Below are positions 33,651 to 44,908 of a stretch of DNA of 64,000 nucleotides, in pieces (the stretch's first letter is position 1; each line of letters starts with the position of its first letter). The notes under the pieces were generated by a model that searched no databases, was not told the DNA's origin, and worked only from the letters and a program-made list of their open reading frames with translations. The translations under genes and the position numbers were made by a program. Origin of the DNA: Calamus simplicifolius (Eukaryota > Streptophyta > Magnoliopsida > Arecales > Arecaceae); the NCBI GenBank assembly GCA_900491605.1, contig UESW01004236.1, positions 1 to 64,000 on the forward strand, in the 5' to 3' direction.

Positions 33651-33800
33651 AATGCCCCCCATACTCCTTGAGCTTGCGCACCCCGCATCAGCTAAGCGAA
33701 AGGAGTGTAGAGCTTTTAGAAATTTTTGAAGGTAAATTAATTACCTTAGGCCGCCACTCAAAGCAGCGTACGCCAATTTTTGGGGGAATGCTCGTCAGTT

Positions 33801-34010
33801 AGTCGCTGAGGCAAAGATAAAGCCGTTGAGGCTGCAATGATACTGCTGAGGCAGAGATAAAGCCGTTGAGGCTGCAATGGTGCCACTGAGGTAGAGATAA
33901 AGCCGTTGAGGCTGCAATGGTACCGCTGAGGCAGAGATAAAGCCGATGAGGCTGCAATGATGCCGCTGAGGCAGAGATAAAGCCGATGAGGCTAAGATAA
34001 AATTGCCGAA
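33801..34010. repeat. 40-bp tandem array, ~5 copies
   Basis: Units start at 33801, 33841, 33881, 33921 and 33961 with the core GCTGAGGCAGAGATAAAGCC, spaced exactly 40 bp apart. Confidence 0.92.
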
Positions 34011-34915
34011 GAAGAAATAGAGCCGCGGGGGCTAAAATAAAATTGCCTCGAGTGTTTATGTGCTGGTTCGGGAGGTGACTCGAGCAGGTACGGGCTGTTA
34101 GGGACTTGAACCGACTCGGGGGCGTATGCTAGCCAGACCGAGTTGTGTCCCGTTAGCCGCGATGTCGTCGAGCTCCTTCGGAACCGCCTTGGGTGTTTGT
34201 GTGCTGGTCTGGGAGGTGACTCGAGCGGGTACGGGCTGTTAGGGACTTGAACCGACTCGGGGGCGTATGCTAGCCAGACCGAGTGGTGTCCTATTAGCTG
34301 TGATGCCATCGAGCTCTTTCAAAACCGCTTTGGGTGTTTGTGTACTGGTCTGGGAAGTGACTCGAGCAGGTACGGGCTGTTAGGGACTTGAACCGACTCG
34401 GGGGCGTATGCTAGCCAGACCGAGTGGTGTCCCGTTAGCCACGATGCCGTTGAGCTCCTTCGAAACCGCCTTGGGTGTTTGTGTGCTGGTTCGGGAGGTG
34501 GCTCGAGTGGGTACGGGCTGTTAGGGACTTGAACCGACTCGGGGGCATATGCTAGCCAGACCAAGTGGTGTCCCATTAGCCGCGATGCCGTTGAGCTCCT
34601 TTGGAACTGCCTTGGGTGTTTGTGTGCTGGTCCGGGAAGTGACTCGAGCGGGTACGGGCTGTTAGGGACTTGAACCGACTCGGGGGCATATCCTAGCCAG
34701 ACCGAGTGGTGTTCCGTTAACCATGATGCCGTCGAGCTCCTCCGGAACCGCCTCGGGGGTTTCGTGGCCAGCCCAAGGGGTGACTCGAGGTCGCTGGAAC
34801 CATAGGTCTTGAACCGCCATGGGGGTTTCGCGGCTGGCCCGGGGGTGACCTTCTGATCGCATAACCGATGAGAGCCTTTTGAATGGTTTGTTTTGTTGGT
34901 TTTCCTGTAATGCAT
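33992..34915 (-). CDS. 47-residue tandem-repeat ORF in the element's sense strand
   Basis: Two adjoining minus-strand frames (34915-34319, 198 codons, and 34309-33992, 105 codons) encode five near-perfect 47-residue repeats. Each contains HHSVWLAYAPESVQVPNSPY followed by a P/E/H-rich part and a basic RRSSTAS segment. The DNA unit is 141 bp (starts near 34052, 34193, 34334, 34475, 34616), an exact multiple of three, so the frame persists through the array. A stop at about 34316 separates the two frames. This is the sense strand of the element and lies downstream of the primer site. No known domain is recognised. It may be translated or only a by-product of unit length. Confidence 0.4.
34040..34760. 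repeat. 141-bp tandem array, ~5 copies
   Basis: Units begin GTGTTTGTGTGCTGGT at 34052, 34193, 34334, 34475 and 34616 with constant 141-bp spacing. A degenerate sixth start is near 34757. Confidence 0.92.
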
Positions 34916-35602
34916 TCAGACACTAATGAAAAGAAACTTTTTTCTCAAAGTGTAGTATACTTAGCTTTTTCGTAGCTGTTTGCCTTTGCGTCGTGTTCGA
35001 TGTCGACATCGATTATAGGCTTGAGAGTTTTTCTTTTAAAAAAAAATTGGTCTCCTTCTGCTGAGTTGATGACCTGCCCCCCAGGAAACTATGTTGATTG
35101 AAGGCGGGGGGCACCAGTGCTGAAATCCGAGGGCAGGCTCTTGCTGGCTAACGAACCTGAGCCTTAAATTGCCGATGAGCTTGAGTTTGAGGTTGCTCTG
35201 ATGCCGCTGAGCTCCAGAGAAATATGATAGCGGTGATTCTCTCGGTAGGGAGATCTCTCACCGGATGGGTGGTGGATGGCTTGAGCGACAACTAAAGAAG
35301 CAGCATGGGCTCTTGTTTGTTGCCGTGAGGCGACGAAATATCGCTCCCGTAGCTTTTGGGCAGCTGCCATTGATGTTTGGACTTGCAGAGTAAGGGCGGC
35401 ACGATGCTCTGCCTAAATGGCCCGAGATAGTGGTGACGATGGGGCAGAGAGCCAGCCTCTTGTCGGTCAGCTCGTTGAGGGTGCCCCCCCAGCGTTACTG
35501 GCAGAAGCTCCATGGGTCTTTATCATCACCATATTTTTATCCACCATTGTTGTCGTAGAGGGAGTGAGAGCTTGTAGCTTAGTGTCAAAGAACTCTGCTT
35601 TC

Positions 35603-35622
35603 TCCTCCTTCCTGGCGCGCCA
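35603..35622 (-). other. putative primer-binding site of the non-autonomous element
   Basis: The minus strand after the LTR end reads GAT then TGGCGCGCCAGGAAGGAGG. The Tat element has the similar TGGCACGCCAAGTAGGGGGG at the same place. The tRNA used is not assigned. Confidence 0.65.
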
Positions 35623-35625
35623 ATC

Positions 35626-38378
35626 TGATGATGCTTAATCAACTATCCTGGACGTCAGGAACGAAGGCTCTTCTTCATCGGGTTACCTGCAGAAAAGTCC
35701 CAAGACCGGAGAGGGTTCTCCGATGGGACCCTCCGATGCCCAAGTTAGCAACTGAGGTCACAGCTGAAGAGGGGCTCGAGTGAGCCCTTTTTAGTATGAG
35801 AAAGAAGGTCTCCCGGAGGAGGGATCCCTTCCTGAATGCTAAGGCAGCGATTTTGGGGATTATCGCGCATACCTATTTACTGGGTGGATTCACCTTTTTA
35901 TAGGGGTTGACCCTGGCATGATCACATGGGATTGCGTGAGGAGGGAATGTCTGTGGAGTTCTTGGGAGGTGCATGAATTTGTGCTGGTTAGTGGGTCCTG
36001 TTCCATCGGAAAGGGAGAAGGCGGCGGTTGGTGGGCTAAGTCCCATCAGCCAACGGGGCTATTGGGTAGTTGGGTCTAGTCCCATCAACAACGTGGCCAG
36101 TAGTAGGTGAACCTGGCATTGTCAGGCGGCGCGACTTAGAGAGGCAGCTTCTTGAACCGCTGGGGCCATGCTGGAAGAACTGGGACACCTTGACCCTCTC
36201 GGGGGAGTCGAGGCTGGACCCGGCTGGCCAGGGGTGGCCGGGGCCGACTCGGCGGGCTTGGAGACGCCGGGGCCGAGAGGAGATGGCCAGGAATGGCCGG
36301 GGCTGACTCGGCGGGCTTGGAGAACTCGGAGATGCCGGGGGCCGAGAGGGGCCGGCCAGGAATGGCCGGGGCCGAATCGGCAGGCTCGGAGACGCCGGGG
36401 CCGAGAAGGGCCGACCAGGAAGGGTCGGGGCCGACTCGGCGGGTTTGGAGAACTCGGAGATGCCGGGGGACGAGAGGGGCCAGCCAGGAATGGCTGGGCC
36501 CCACTCGGCGGGCTCGGAGACGCCGGGGCCGAGAAGGGCCGACCAGGAAGGGTCGGGGCTGACTCGGCGGGCTTGGAGAACTCGAAGATACTGGGGCCGA
36601 GAGGGGCCGGCCAAGAATGCCCAGGGCTGACTCGGTGGGCTTGGAGATGCCGGGGCCGAGAAGGGCCGACCAGGAATGGCCGGGGCTGACTCGGCGGGCT
36701 TGGAGAACTCGGAGATGCCGGGGGCCGAGAGGGGCCGGCCAGGAATGGCTGGGGCCAACTCGGCGGGCTTGGAGACGCCGGGGCCGAGAAGGGCCGGCCA
36801 GGAATGGCCGGGGCCGACTCGGCGGGCTTGGAGACGCCGGGGGCCGGCTAGGAGAGTGCAGGGGCCGCCGAGCTTGGAGATGCAGGGGGCGGCTAGGTAG
36901 ATGACGGGCCGCTTGGGAAGGTGCCGGGGCTGACTGGGAAGTGCCGGGGCCGGCCAGCTTGGAGATGTTGGTGCCAGCTAGGAAGGTACCGGGGCCGGCT
37001 GGGAAGTGTCGGGGCCGCCGAGCTTAGAGACGCAGGGGGCTGGCTAGGAAGATGCTGGGGCCGGCTGAGAGGTACCGAGGCCGGCTGGGAAGTGCCGGGG
37101 CCGGCCAGCTTGGAGATGTAGGTGCCGGCTAGGAAGGTGCCAGGGCCGGCTGGGAAGTGCCGGGGGGCCGGCTAGCTTGGAGATGTTGGTGCCGGCTAGG
37201 AAGGTACTGGGGCCGGCTTGGAAGTGCCGGGGCCGTCGAGCTTGGAGACGCAGGGGGCCGGTTAGGAAGATGCTGGGGCCGGTCAGCTTGGAGATGTAGG
37301 TGCCGACTAGGAAGGTACCGGGGCGACTGGGAAGTGCCGGGGGGGCCGGCTAGGAAAGTATCGGCCTTGGAGGTGTCGGCCTTTGGGGCCGTCGGTGTTG
37401 GAGGTGTCGGCCTTTGGGGCAGTCGGCCTTGGAGCCATCGGTCATGGAGCCGTCAGTCTTGGAGGTGTCGGCCTTTGGGGCCGTCGGTCTTGGAGATGTC
37501 GGCCTTTGGACCGTCGGCCTTGGAGCCGTCAGTCATGGAGCCGTCGGTCTTGGAGGTGTCGGCCTTTGAGGCTGTCATCCATGGAGGTGCCGGCCTTGGA
37601 GGTGCCGGCCTTGGAGGTGCCGGTCTTGGAGCTACCGGTCTTGGAGGTGCCGGTCTTGGAGCTGCCGGTCTTGGAGATGTCGGCCATGGAGCTACCAGCC
37701 TTGGAGGTGTCGGCCTTTGGGGCTGTCGGCCATGGAGGTGCCGGTCTTGGAGGTGCCGGTCTTGGAGATGCCAGTCTTGGAGGTGCCAGCCTTAGAGGTG
37801 CCGGTCTTGGAAATGCCGGTCTTGGAGGTGTCGGCCATGGAGCTGTCGGCCTTGGAGGTGCCAGCCTTAGAGGTGGCGGCCTTGGAACTGTCGGCCTTGG
37901 AGGTGCCGGTCTTGGAGGTGCCGGTCTTGGAGGCGTCGGCCTTGGAGGTGCCGGTCTTGGAGGCATCAGCCTTGGAGGCGCCGGCCTTGGAGGTGTCGGC
38001 CTTTGGGGCTGTCGGTCTTGGAGGTGTCGGCCTTTGGGGCCGTCGGCCTTGGAGGTGTCGGCCTTTGGAGCCGTCGGTCTTGGAGGTATCGGCCTTTGGG
38101 GCTGTCGGTCTTGGAGCCGTCGGTCATGGAGCCATCGGCCTTGGAGCCGTCGGCCTTGGAGCTATCGGCCTTGGAGCCATCGGCCTTGGAGCCGAGGTGG
38201 CCGAGCGGGGTGAGGCCGATTGCCGAGGGCGAGGTGGGTCGTCGCGGACGTTGAGGTCGAAGTGGACCGCAGCCAACGTCAAGATCGAGGTGGGGCACGG
38301 CCAACGTTGAGACTGATGCCGTTGTCAAGGTGGGCCGACCAAAATTTTTATTTTTCATGGAGTCAACTGGCCCCATCA
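35626..38378 (-). repeat. 5' LTR (right) of the non-autonomous element
   Basis: It has the same three minisatellite blocks as the left LTR (about 36200-36850, 36850-37350 and 37360-38200) with different unit numbers, which explains the 127-bp length difference. The minus-strand TATA box is at about 35894-35903, placing about 2.4 kb of repeat-filled U3 upstream of it. Confidence 0.88.
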
Positions 38379-38383
38379 CGTAC

Positions 38384-40014
38384 CAAGGCTTATTTAGAAA
38401 AGGAAAGTTGGGGACAGGGGAAGGGGGGTTGGCAACAAAGAAAACCCAAGCCCATAAGGTTCTATTGAAAACATAGAAGGAAGCTTTATTGCTTAAATTA
38501 ACAACAGATAGAAATGAATGCCCCATCAGCCTGATGTGTTACATGCAATGAAGATAAAAGTAGGAAAAGTTTGGGACTTGCGTATGACCACAAACAAGAA
38601 AGGAAACACAAAAATTAAGATAATGGTAATCCTTACATCAATGTGAGTTACCACTTCTCAGCACAACTTATTACTTCATATGATTCTATTGTTTATTTAA
38701 AAGAGATTTTCTTCCAGAGGTTTCTCACCTACATGCCATTTTGTTAAGGTATCCTGTACTATCCTCTGTACCTAATTATGCTTTGTGCCAAACTATAAAC
38801 ATATGGATATATTGCAAATTATTGTCATGTTATTTTATTTCCATGATTAATCAGCTAGGAACAATAAGAAACTGTTTCAGATTTGGATAAAACACAAAAA
38901 TATTTATCCTACTTTGTAATCTAAACTTGCTGGCAATCTATGATGACAAGCTTATATTGTCAATTATTGATAAATGGTCTCAGAATATAGCAAAAACAAA
39001 GTCGGTGGCTCTAAGCAAAGAAAACTTTGATACATAATGGATTTCACTTCAAGTCGAATCGAGTAAGATATGATCATTAAGTCGATGGTGATTTCACATA
39101 TATCAGAAATTGTAATAAATAACATGGACTCAAAAGAGTTAAAAGAATGTGGAAAGAGTGTATATAATTGTCACGAGGATGTAAAAGATCGAGAGGATAT
39201 GATTTAATAGTCAATCAAAGTATTGAGTGGTCATTATACATGTTGGTTTTGGCTGCCCATATATGCAGCTGTGTGTGGTGTGGCTGGTTCTGTATAGAAA
39301 ATATAAGGCAAGGATGCAAAACTTTTGCCATCCCTCATCTAAGCACATCACTGACTCTAATGAACTGCAAGATATTACTTTATTGGAACATGTAAAAGAT
39401 TAGTTTGATGTCTTAGCTCTGTCTGTGGGTGCCAATCTCAGAGTTGCTAAAGTCTTTAAGTGATAATGCTAAACACCTAGGTGCAGTCCCCCTTTACACC
39501 CAACCAAATAAGGTAGACCTTTGTATCCTCCTCCCCTTTTCTCAGGAAAAGGAAGAACAAAAATGTCTTAGCTGTCCTTTTTGTTATGATCTGTTACAGT
39601 GATAATTTTCATCGTTCTCTTTTAAATAGAGACTGCCCTACCTCATCAGGACTTCAACAATAAGAATAAACTCAATCAAATTTTATTTTAGACTATTTTG
39701 CATTGGATCCTTGCTCTTTTTGTATTCTTGCATTCATCAAGTTGCTCTTAGATACTTTAGGCTGGAATTGATGGAAACAGATGGCTAAGCTGCAAATTGA
39801 ACTAAACCCAAACGATTATGCTTGTTGGCCAAGGTTAGTTGCTTGAAGAGTAATCAGATTTTTAAAAATATGCTGAGCTCCTCTGTTAAAGTTCTCTCAT
39901 TCATCTTGTTGTTTTAGAGTTGTTTTATACATATAATGGGTATAGTTATTCTGATTCTGGAAACTGTCTGCATCCAGTTCCCAATATCTTTAAAATCTTA
40001 TTCGTCTTGTTCTT
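38384..40014. other. unique DNA upstream of PMT copy 2
   Basis: This is AT-rich sequence without tandem repeats or recognisable domains. The 75-codon frame at 39168-39395 shows no recognisable similarity. It may be old intron or upstream sequence of the PMT gene. Confidence 0.5.
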
Positions 40015-40017
40015 TTA

Positions 40018-40364
40018 GGTAGTGTTTGAAATAGGGAATAAAATGGGATATCCCCTGGATATCCCCTCTTATTCTGAAAAGTCATAACTATAAGGGATAG
40101 CTGGGAATAAAGTTAACCAAAGGGATAATCCATGGTTAACCATGGTTAACCATGGGTTATCCCCTCAATTTATTCCCTAGAAAATGCAGGAATAGCTGGT
40201 TATCCCTCCAAACAAGAGTAAAAAAAAAAATTATCCTATGGATTTACCTTTTGCATTTGATATGATCAATGGGATAGCCAAGGGATATCCCTAGGGATAA
40301 CCAGGGGATAAACTCTATCCGGTACACTTATCCATGGATAATATTTTTTCTATCAAACACTACC
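40018..40364. mobile_element. 347-bp PIF/Harbinger-like (Tourist) MITE
   Basis: Perfect 12-bp inverted ends GGTAGTGTTTGA...TCAAACACTACC are flanked by TTA on both sides (40015-40017, 40365-40367), the target preference of PIF/Harbinger elements. The interior has GGGATAWCCC motifs in both orientations and a run of CCATGGTTAA palindromes (40131-40157). There is no coding capacity. Confidence 0.92.
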
Positions 40365-40506
40365 TTAGTTTCGCTTAGTGGTATGGACCATCTGACTACC
40401 TATCCTGGAGGTTATCAATCTAACTCATTAGCACTTCAATGCCATCGGACTTGGTGATGGTTGAAATTTTTAATGTTATAATTATTCTTAATTTAAAAAA
40501 AAAGGA

Positions 40507-40623
40507 GTAGAGATGAACAGAGCAAAAGGCAGCAAGCTGGTTCCATGGCCACAAAGGCTTACAGCACCACCTCCTTGGTTGGAGGAACCCAGTATCAGTC
40601 CTGAGAATTATATTGAAGATAAT
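40507..40623 (+). pseudogene. PMT-family putative methyltransferase, copy 2, exon a
   Basis: It reads GSKLVPWPQRLTAPPPWLEE and ISPENYIEDN up to a GTAAGT donor at 40624. The PWP-RLT-PPP block is highly conserved in plant PMT proteins, just before the last third of the methyltransferase domain. The exon start is uncertain because a homopolymer A run lies upstream. Earlier exons are not found in the 2 kb to the left. Confidence 0.85.
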
Positions 40624-40728
40624 GTAAGTCCTAGAATGGTTTAGTGCTACAAGTAGATATTTTGTTTTAAAATGATCATGAACTATCACTTTTGTTTTTC
40701 AGATCCTGATGTTCATCATTTTTTGCAG

Positions 40729-40949
40729 GAAATATGGCATTGGAGAGTAATGCAGTATTGGAAGCAGATGAACTCTCAGATAGAAAAGGATTCTGTTAGA
40801 AATGTACTAGATATGAGGGCAAACCTTGGTGTATTTGCAGCATCTCTTATAAATAAAGATGTGTGGGTCAGGAATGTTGTTTCTGTCAATGAATCTAGCA
40901 AACTGAAAATCATCTATGATGGAGGCTTAATTGGGACTGTCCATGACTG
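40729..40949 (+). pseudogene. PMT copy 2, exon b
   Basis: From acceptor TTTTTGCAG (AG at 40727-40728) the exon reads EIWHWRVMQYWKQMNSQI, then VRNVLDMRANLGVFAASL, KDVWVRNVVSVNE and KLKIIYDGGLIGTVHDW, with the codon for W split by a GTATGT donor at 40950. The block matches the methyltransferase fold region of PMT8/PMT9-type proteins. Two unusual changes are visible: the usual DR in YDRGL is DG, and the usual WVMNVVP is WVRNVVS. It joins in frame to the exon at 41872. Confidence 0.9.
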
Positions 40950-41871
40950 GTATGTATTTAAATTTACATTGCTTTTTCTGCAATTTGTGCACGAAAGAAA
41001 AATTGTACTGATAACATATTTTGTGTTGTTTCATATTAAATAAAAAACATAGTTTATATGGTAGTTTTTGCCTCAACCTGATAAATTAGCCAAAAAGCTT
41101 ACTATCCTTGATTATTTTCTAAGAAACTAAATTGTGAGTGTATATGCATTTACAGTGCCTATATGCATTCAGCCTATATGCAACACTGCTGAAGACACTC
41201 TTAGAGATGCCTCAAATCTACCTATGTGAAATAAACAAGGGCCTTTTATATCAAGGATCTATAATTTTGATCATGAAATACTAGAGTTTAAAATGATTAA
41301 AAACAAGAAATCGACTTTTGAAGGTCCGATACCTATGGATTTCAGTAGAGGTAATTACTTCTCTTTTACTCAGACTTCCTTCAATATGACTGGCAAAAGG
41401 GGGAAAAAATCTGAGCTGATTACAGGATTGCTTAAAAACTCTGGATTGTTTGTCATTTTGTTCATGTCTGAATGGATATTTTGATTATGGTAACAACATT
41501 CAATATTCTTCTTCGTGTTATATTAGAATACACATGCACACATGCAAACATTGCTGTTTTCATCAAAGAAAGGGAAAATTCATGAAACATCTGAAAGCAT
41601 TTGACCACAGTGGTGTTATTTCTGTTCAAAAGAAGTAGGTGTCAGAGGTATCGAGACCTGAATTATGCTTCCAGGCATGATTCCTTGTCTACCAGATCTA
41701 TGAGATCAGTTCTTTAAGTAGCTGCAGTCTGGGCATTTTCAACTTCATCCATGTGAAATTCTTGAATGCTTGTCATTTTCCCAATTATTAGATTGAGAAT
41801 TAAAGTTATGATTCATATATTTTATAAGTGTGTGCTGCTTCTAATTATGATTTCTTGTTATCCATATGCAG
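40950..41871 (+). other. intron of PMT copy 2
   Basis: GTATGT donor to TATGCAG acceptor, about 920 bp. From 41227 to its end it is shared with 13063-13710. Confidence 0.8.
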
Positions 41872-42193
41872 GTGTGAGTCCTTTTCCACATACCCACGCA
41901 CCTATGATCTACTTCATGCCTGGCTTGTGTTCCCTGAGATAGAGAAGCAAGGTTGTAGTTTGGAGGATCTGCTTATTGAGATGGACCGAATGCTGCGACC
42001 TTTTTGTTTGTCATTATCAGAGAGAAAGTTCCTGTAATAAATTATGTTTGGATGTTCGACTCCATTGAAATGGGATCTCTGGTCATCGGAAGTGGAATCA
42101 AAAGAGCCAAATATCGTTGCTGTGTCTTCAGGTGAAGAGAGGATTCTGATTGTGAGGAAGAAGTTATGGAAGGAAGATGATGAAACATTGTAG
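41872..42193 (+). pseudogene. PMT copy 2, last exon (frameshifted)
   Basis: The exon reads CESFSTYPRTYDLLHAWLVF, PEIEKQGCSLEDLLIEMDRM, and then goes out of frame after LRPF because bases are missing in the TTTTTGTTTG run near 42000-42010 relative to copy 1. The original frame resumes as VIIREKVPVINYV. A second length change near 42055 follows. The end corresponds to VRKKLWKEDDETL and TAG at 42191-42193. Here the W that is a stop in copy 1 is intact, so the two copies decayed independently. Confidence 0.9.
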
Positions 42194-43849
42194 TGAATAT
42201 GGACATGGCCAACATGTTGGTTTCCTTTTTTCCTCTTTTTGTTCATTTTCTTCCCTTCTTCAATATAAGAACTTTCCTCTTTCTATATCTTACAGCCTTG
42301 AGGTTTTCCAGAGACTGAGTGAGGGCCTATGTTTTAAGAGGGACTTTCTTCCAAATATATCTTATAGCCTTGAGTTTTTGTAACCATCTGTGCATAGCTC
42401 AAGTGTGTGATATTGTTTTGCAATGCTTGTCAATTTTCATAAGTATTAGTATAGGAATATGCTGAAGGCCACCAATAAGTGTAACCAAAGCTCAATTCTT
42501 TGTCTTCAACTGGTTATATCAGCTGTTTAAATTTAATAAAATTTTATCATTTTGACAAAATAGACTTGTCTATTTTCCTTGATGAAAATCATATATTGCA
42601 ATAGAATAATCATGTTTGAATTTTATATTTAAATACCATTCATTGTTGTTGTGTTTTCTTTAATTTTCTTTCAGCAAAAGATTGTGTTAAAACTTCAAAC
42701 AAATTCTTTTTATGTTTTATGCTTATGTGATGTGTTTGCATCAGCTTTGCAGTGAGAAATTCTTTTGCCAAGTTTGAGGTCATGGACTAACTTTATTCCT
42801 GGGCCAAAAGTTTATTCATAAATCAAGCTTGGTGTGCCTCTAAAATTCTTCAGTAGATACGGAGCTGTTGGCAGACTACTATATCTTCTATTTACTGGAC
42901 TTGATGAATTATGTAAAGTCAATTATGTGATGGCAATTGATCTCTCTTTTAGCTTCTTAAGAGGATTTTAGACAAGTTTCTTGGAACTAAAGAGTTGCAT
43001 TCTTTCAAATATTTCATAGATTTTATTTTAATTCCATCTTTTATGAGGCTCGAGTGGATTCCTCTATCAGAGGATTGGCTATGGCACTTTCTGTAGAGCC
43101 CATAATTGCATATCGCTCCTCTGCTTCTGCTTCTATATTAGCCTCTCTCTCTCTCTCTCTCTCTCTCCACCTAATTCATCTCGTGACTATGAACCTTTGC
43201 TGTCCTTGTGACAATCTGTGGCAGAAAACATGATTAGAAGTGGAGATGGTTTTCTTTTTTCCAAGACAAATGGAGTTTTTGAACCCAAATTGGATCCAAA
43301 TATTGTACTAGAATTCAACATGATTACGTGCACTGCTGATTTATACTTTTAATTCTCTTTCTACAATTGAACAGAAGAGCTGGCAATTCATACTTATCCT
43401 CTTCTTGTATTCTTATCTTCTTTCTCTTCTTGTATACTTATCTTCTTTTTGCAAAAATAAGTAAGACAGACCAAACAGAGTTACTTCGTCATCTTTAATT
43501 TTCATTGTAGATACACATGTATAATCATAATATTATTTAATAGTATTAAATAATAAAAATAAAAAAAAATTATAAATTATAAATATAATGCTTTTTCTCT
43601 CGATCCTCATCAACTCAAGATTTATCAGCTGCTGCACTTTGCTTTTGAATGATCAACATTTCTCAATTGAGTGGCTATCACATCAAAACATAAGCTAACA
43701 AAATAGATGGATGAATAATTAAAAAATTAAATTATTCATGATAGCGATAGCAAATATTAGTAACGATCATAATCATTAAAAAAATTCTAAATGAACTTAG
43801 TGATGAAATTGTAATACATATCTTAGTTATTTGATTTTTTTTTGTTGAA
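42194..43849 (+). other. PMT downstream region, copy 2
   Basis: It is homologous to 14036-15599. It includes a (CT)n microsatellite at about 43145-43168 that is much shorter in copy 1. No gene is seen. Confidence 0.7.
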
Positions 43850-44908
43850 ACTGCTATAATGTCATGGATAAGTTGGACCGGCTGCCTTTCTTTATTAAAC
43901 AGCCTACTTTTTTAAATTTCAACATTTTATTTTACTATTAGTTAATAAATTTTTATTTTAGATTGATAAATCATTGAGTATGTCTATTTTATAATTTCAA
44001 CCTTAACTAGCTTCTCTTGGTTATAATCTTCTGCACTCAAAAAAAATGAGGACACGGTTTGTCCATGAACAGATTAGTTTTAGCTTTTTTTTCATTTATG
44101 GCCCATAAAGACATATAAATAATTTTATCATTTATTTATTTTAAATAATAATTATGATTTAATAAAAATAATTACTAATTTTTTATTGATTTATTTTTTG
44201 AAAAGTTATTTTTAAATAATAATTATGATTTAATAAAAATAATTACTAATTTTTTATTGATTTATTTTTTGAAAAGTTATTTTTTAATACTATTTTTTAT
44301 AGGAAGATGAAAATGAGAGATTTAACGTATTTATCAGATTGGTCCTCTTTTTCCATACAGCAAAATGGAAAAAGATTTAACGTATTATCAGATTGATCCT
44401 TCCTCTCATCAAAAATAGATAAGAAAAAGAAAAAAAAAGAAAGAAATTCAATCCCTTTGTAATTGATCAATCCATATACAGTTTTTTAATGGATCAAGAT
44501 ATTTTTTTATTTAATATTTATTATAAAAATTATTTTATTTTAAGATGTTGACCATTATGGTTTGTATAAATTAAAATTTGAATTGCATGATTAGAATTTT
44601 TTTAATTGGATTTATAATTAGTACTCATCTGCACCATTTTCGAGAGTAGTCTCGATTAAAATTTCTTAAGATAGCAGCGATGGAATGAGCAATTAATCCG
44701 TAGACTTTTAAGCGCCTACATTAGAAGATCAGCCAGATATAAACAACCGAAATTATACTTCAATATTTTACTTCATCACGACCTGATGATTAATAAAAAA
44801 ACATAAAACAAAACTCACAAAAAAAAGCTATTACAATTTGTCGGACATCGCTCTCAGCATTGAATTAAAGGGCTAGGGTAGCACTAAAGCAATCTCAAAA
44901 AATAAAAC
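43850..44908. repeat. R repeat, copy 5, AT-rich half, cut by the Tat element
   Basis: It matches 15600-16620, with a local duplication of ~70 bp (AATAATTATGATTTAATAAA at 44145 and 44215). It stops at CTCAAAAAATAAAAC (44908). The undisturbed repeat continues TATTACAATTAATAAATC, for example at 19732. Confidence 0.8.

Larger units (their letters stand above)
33651..35625 (-). other. internal region of the non-autonomous element
   Basis: It contains a 40-bp tandem array (33801-34000), a 141-bp tandem array (34052-34760) and, near the primer site, a possible gag-leader remnant on the minus strand (frame at 35370-35164 starting MAAAQKLRERYFVASRQQ). No catalytic retroelement domain is seen. Confidence 0.75.
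31025..38378 (-). mobile_element. complete non-autonomous LTR retrotransposon with giant minisatellite LTRs
   Basis: Two long direct repeats (31025-33650, 2626 bp; 35626-38378, 2753 bp) have TGATG/CATCA ends, with the left copy's first bases mutated to TAATG. They are flanked by the target duplication CGTAC (31020-31024, 38379-38383). On the minus strand a primer-binding-like site (TTGGCGCGCCAGGAAGGAGG) follows the right LTR, and a G-rich tract (ATGGGGGGCATT) precedes the left one. The 1975-bp internal region has no protease, RT or integrase. The LTR layout and primer site resemble the Tat element at 44909, so it is probably a Tat-dependent LARD-like element. Confidence 0.88.

Noticed and set aside
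31434..33681. Long G/A/R- and P/R-rich ORFs (up to 258 codons)
   Set aside because: Produced by the minisatellites of the LTR, with equal openness on the two strands. The same applies to 36036-38526.
33801..34010. CRISPR-like regular repeats (40-bp period)
   Set aside because: Units are contiguous without spacers and lie in a plant retroelement.
35417..35638. Plus-strand 73-codon ORF before the right LTR
   Set aside because: It overlaps the putative primer-binding region of the minus-strand element and shows no domain.
39168..39395. 75-codon ORF in unique DNA
   Set aside because: No domain, no splice or promoter context; cysteine content looks incidental.
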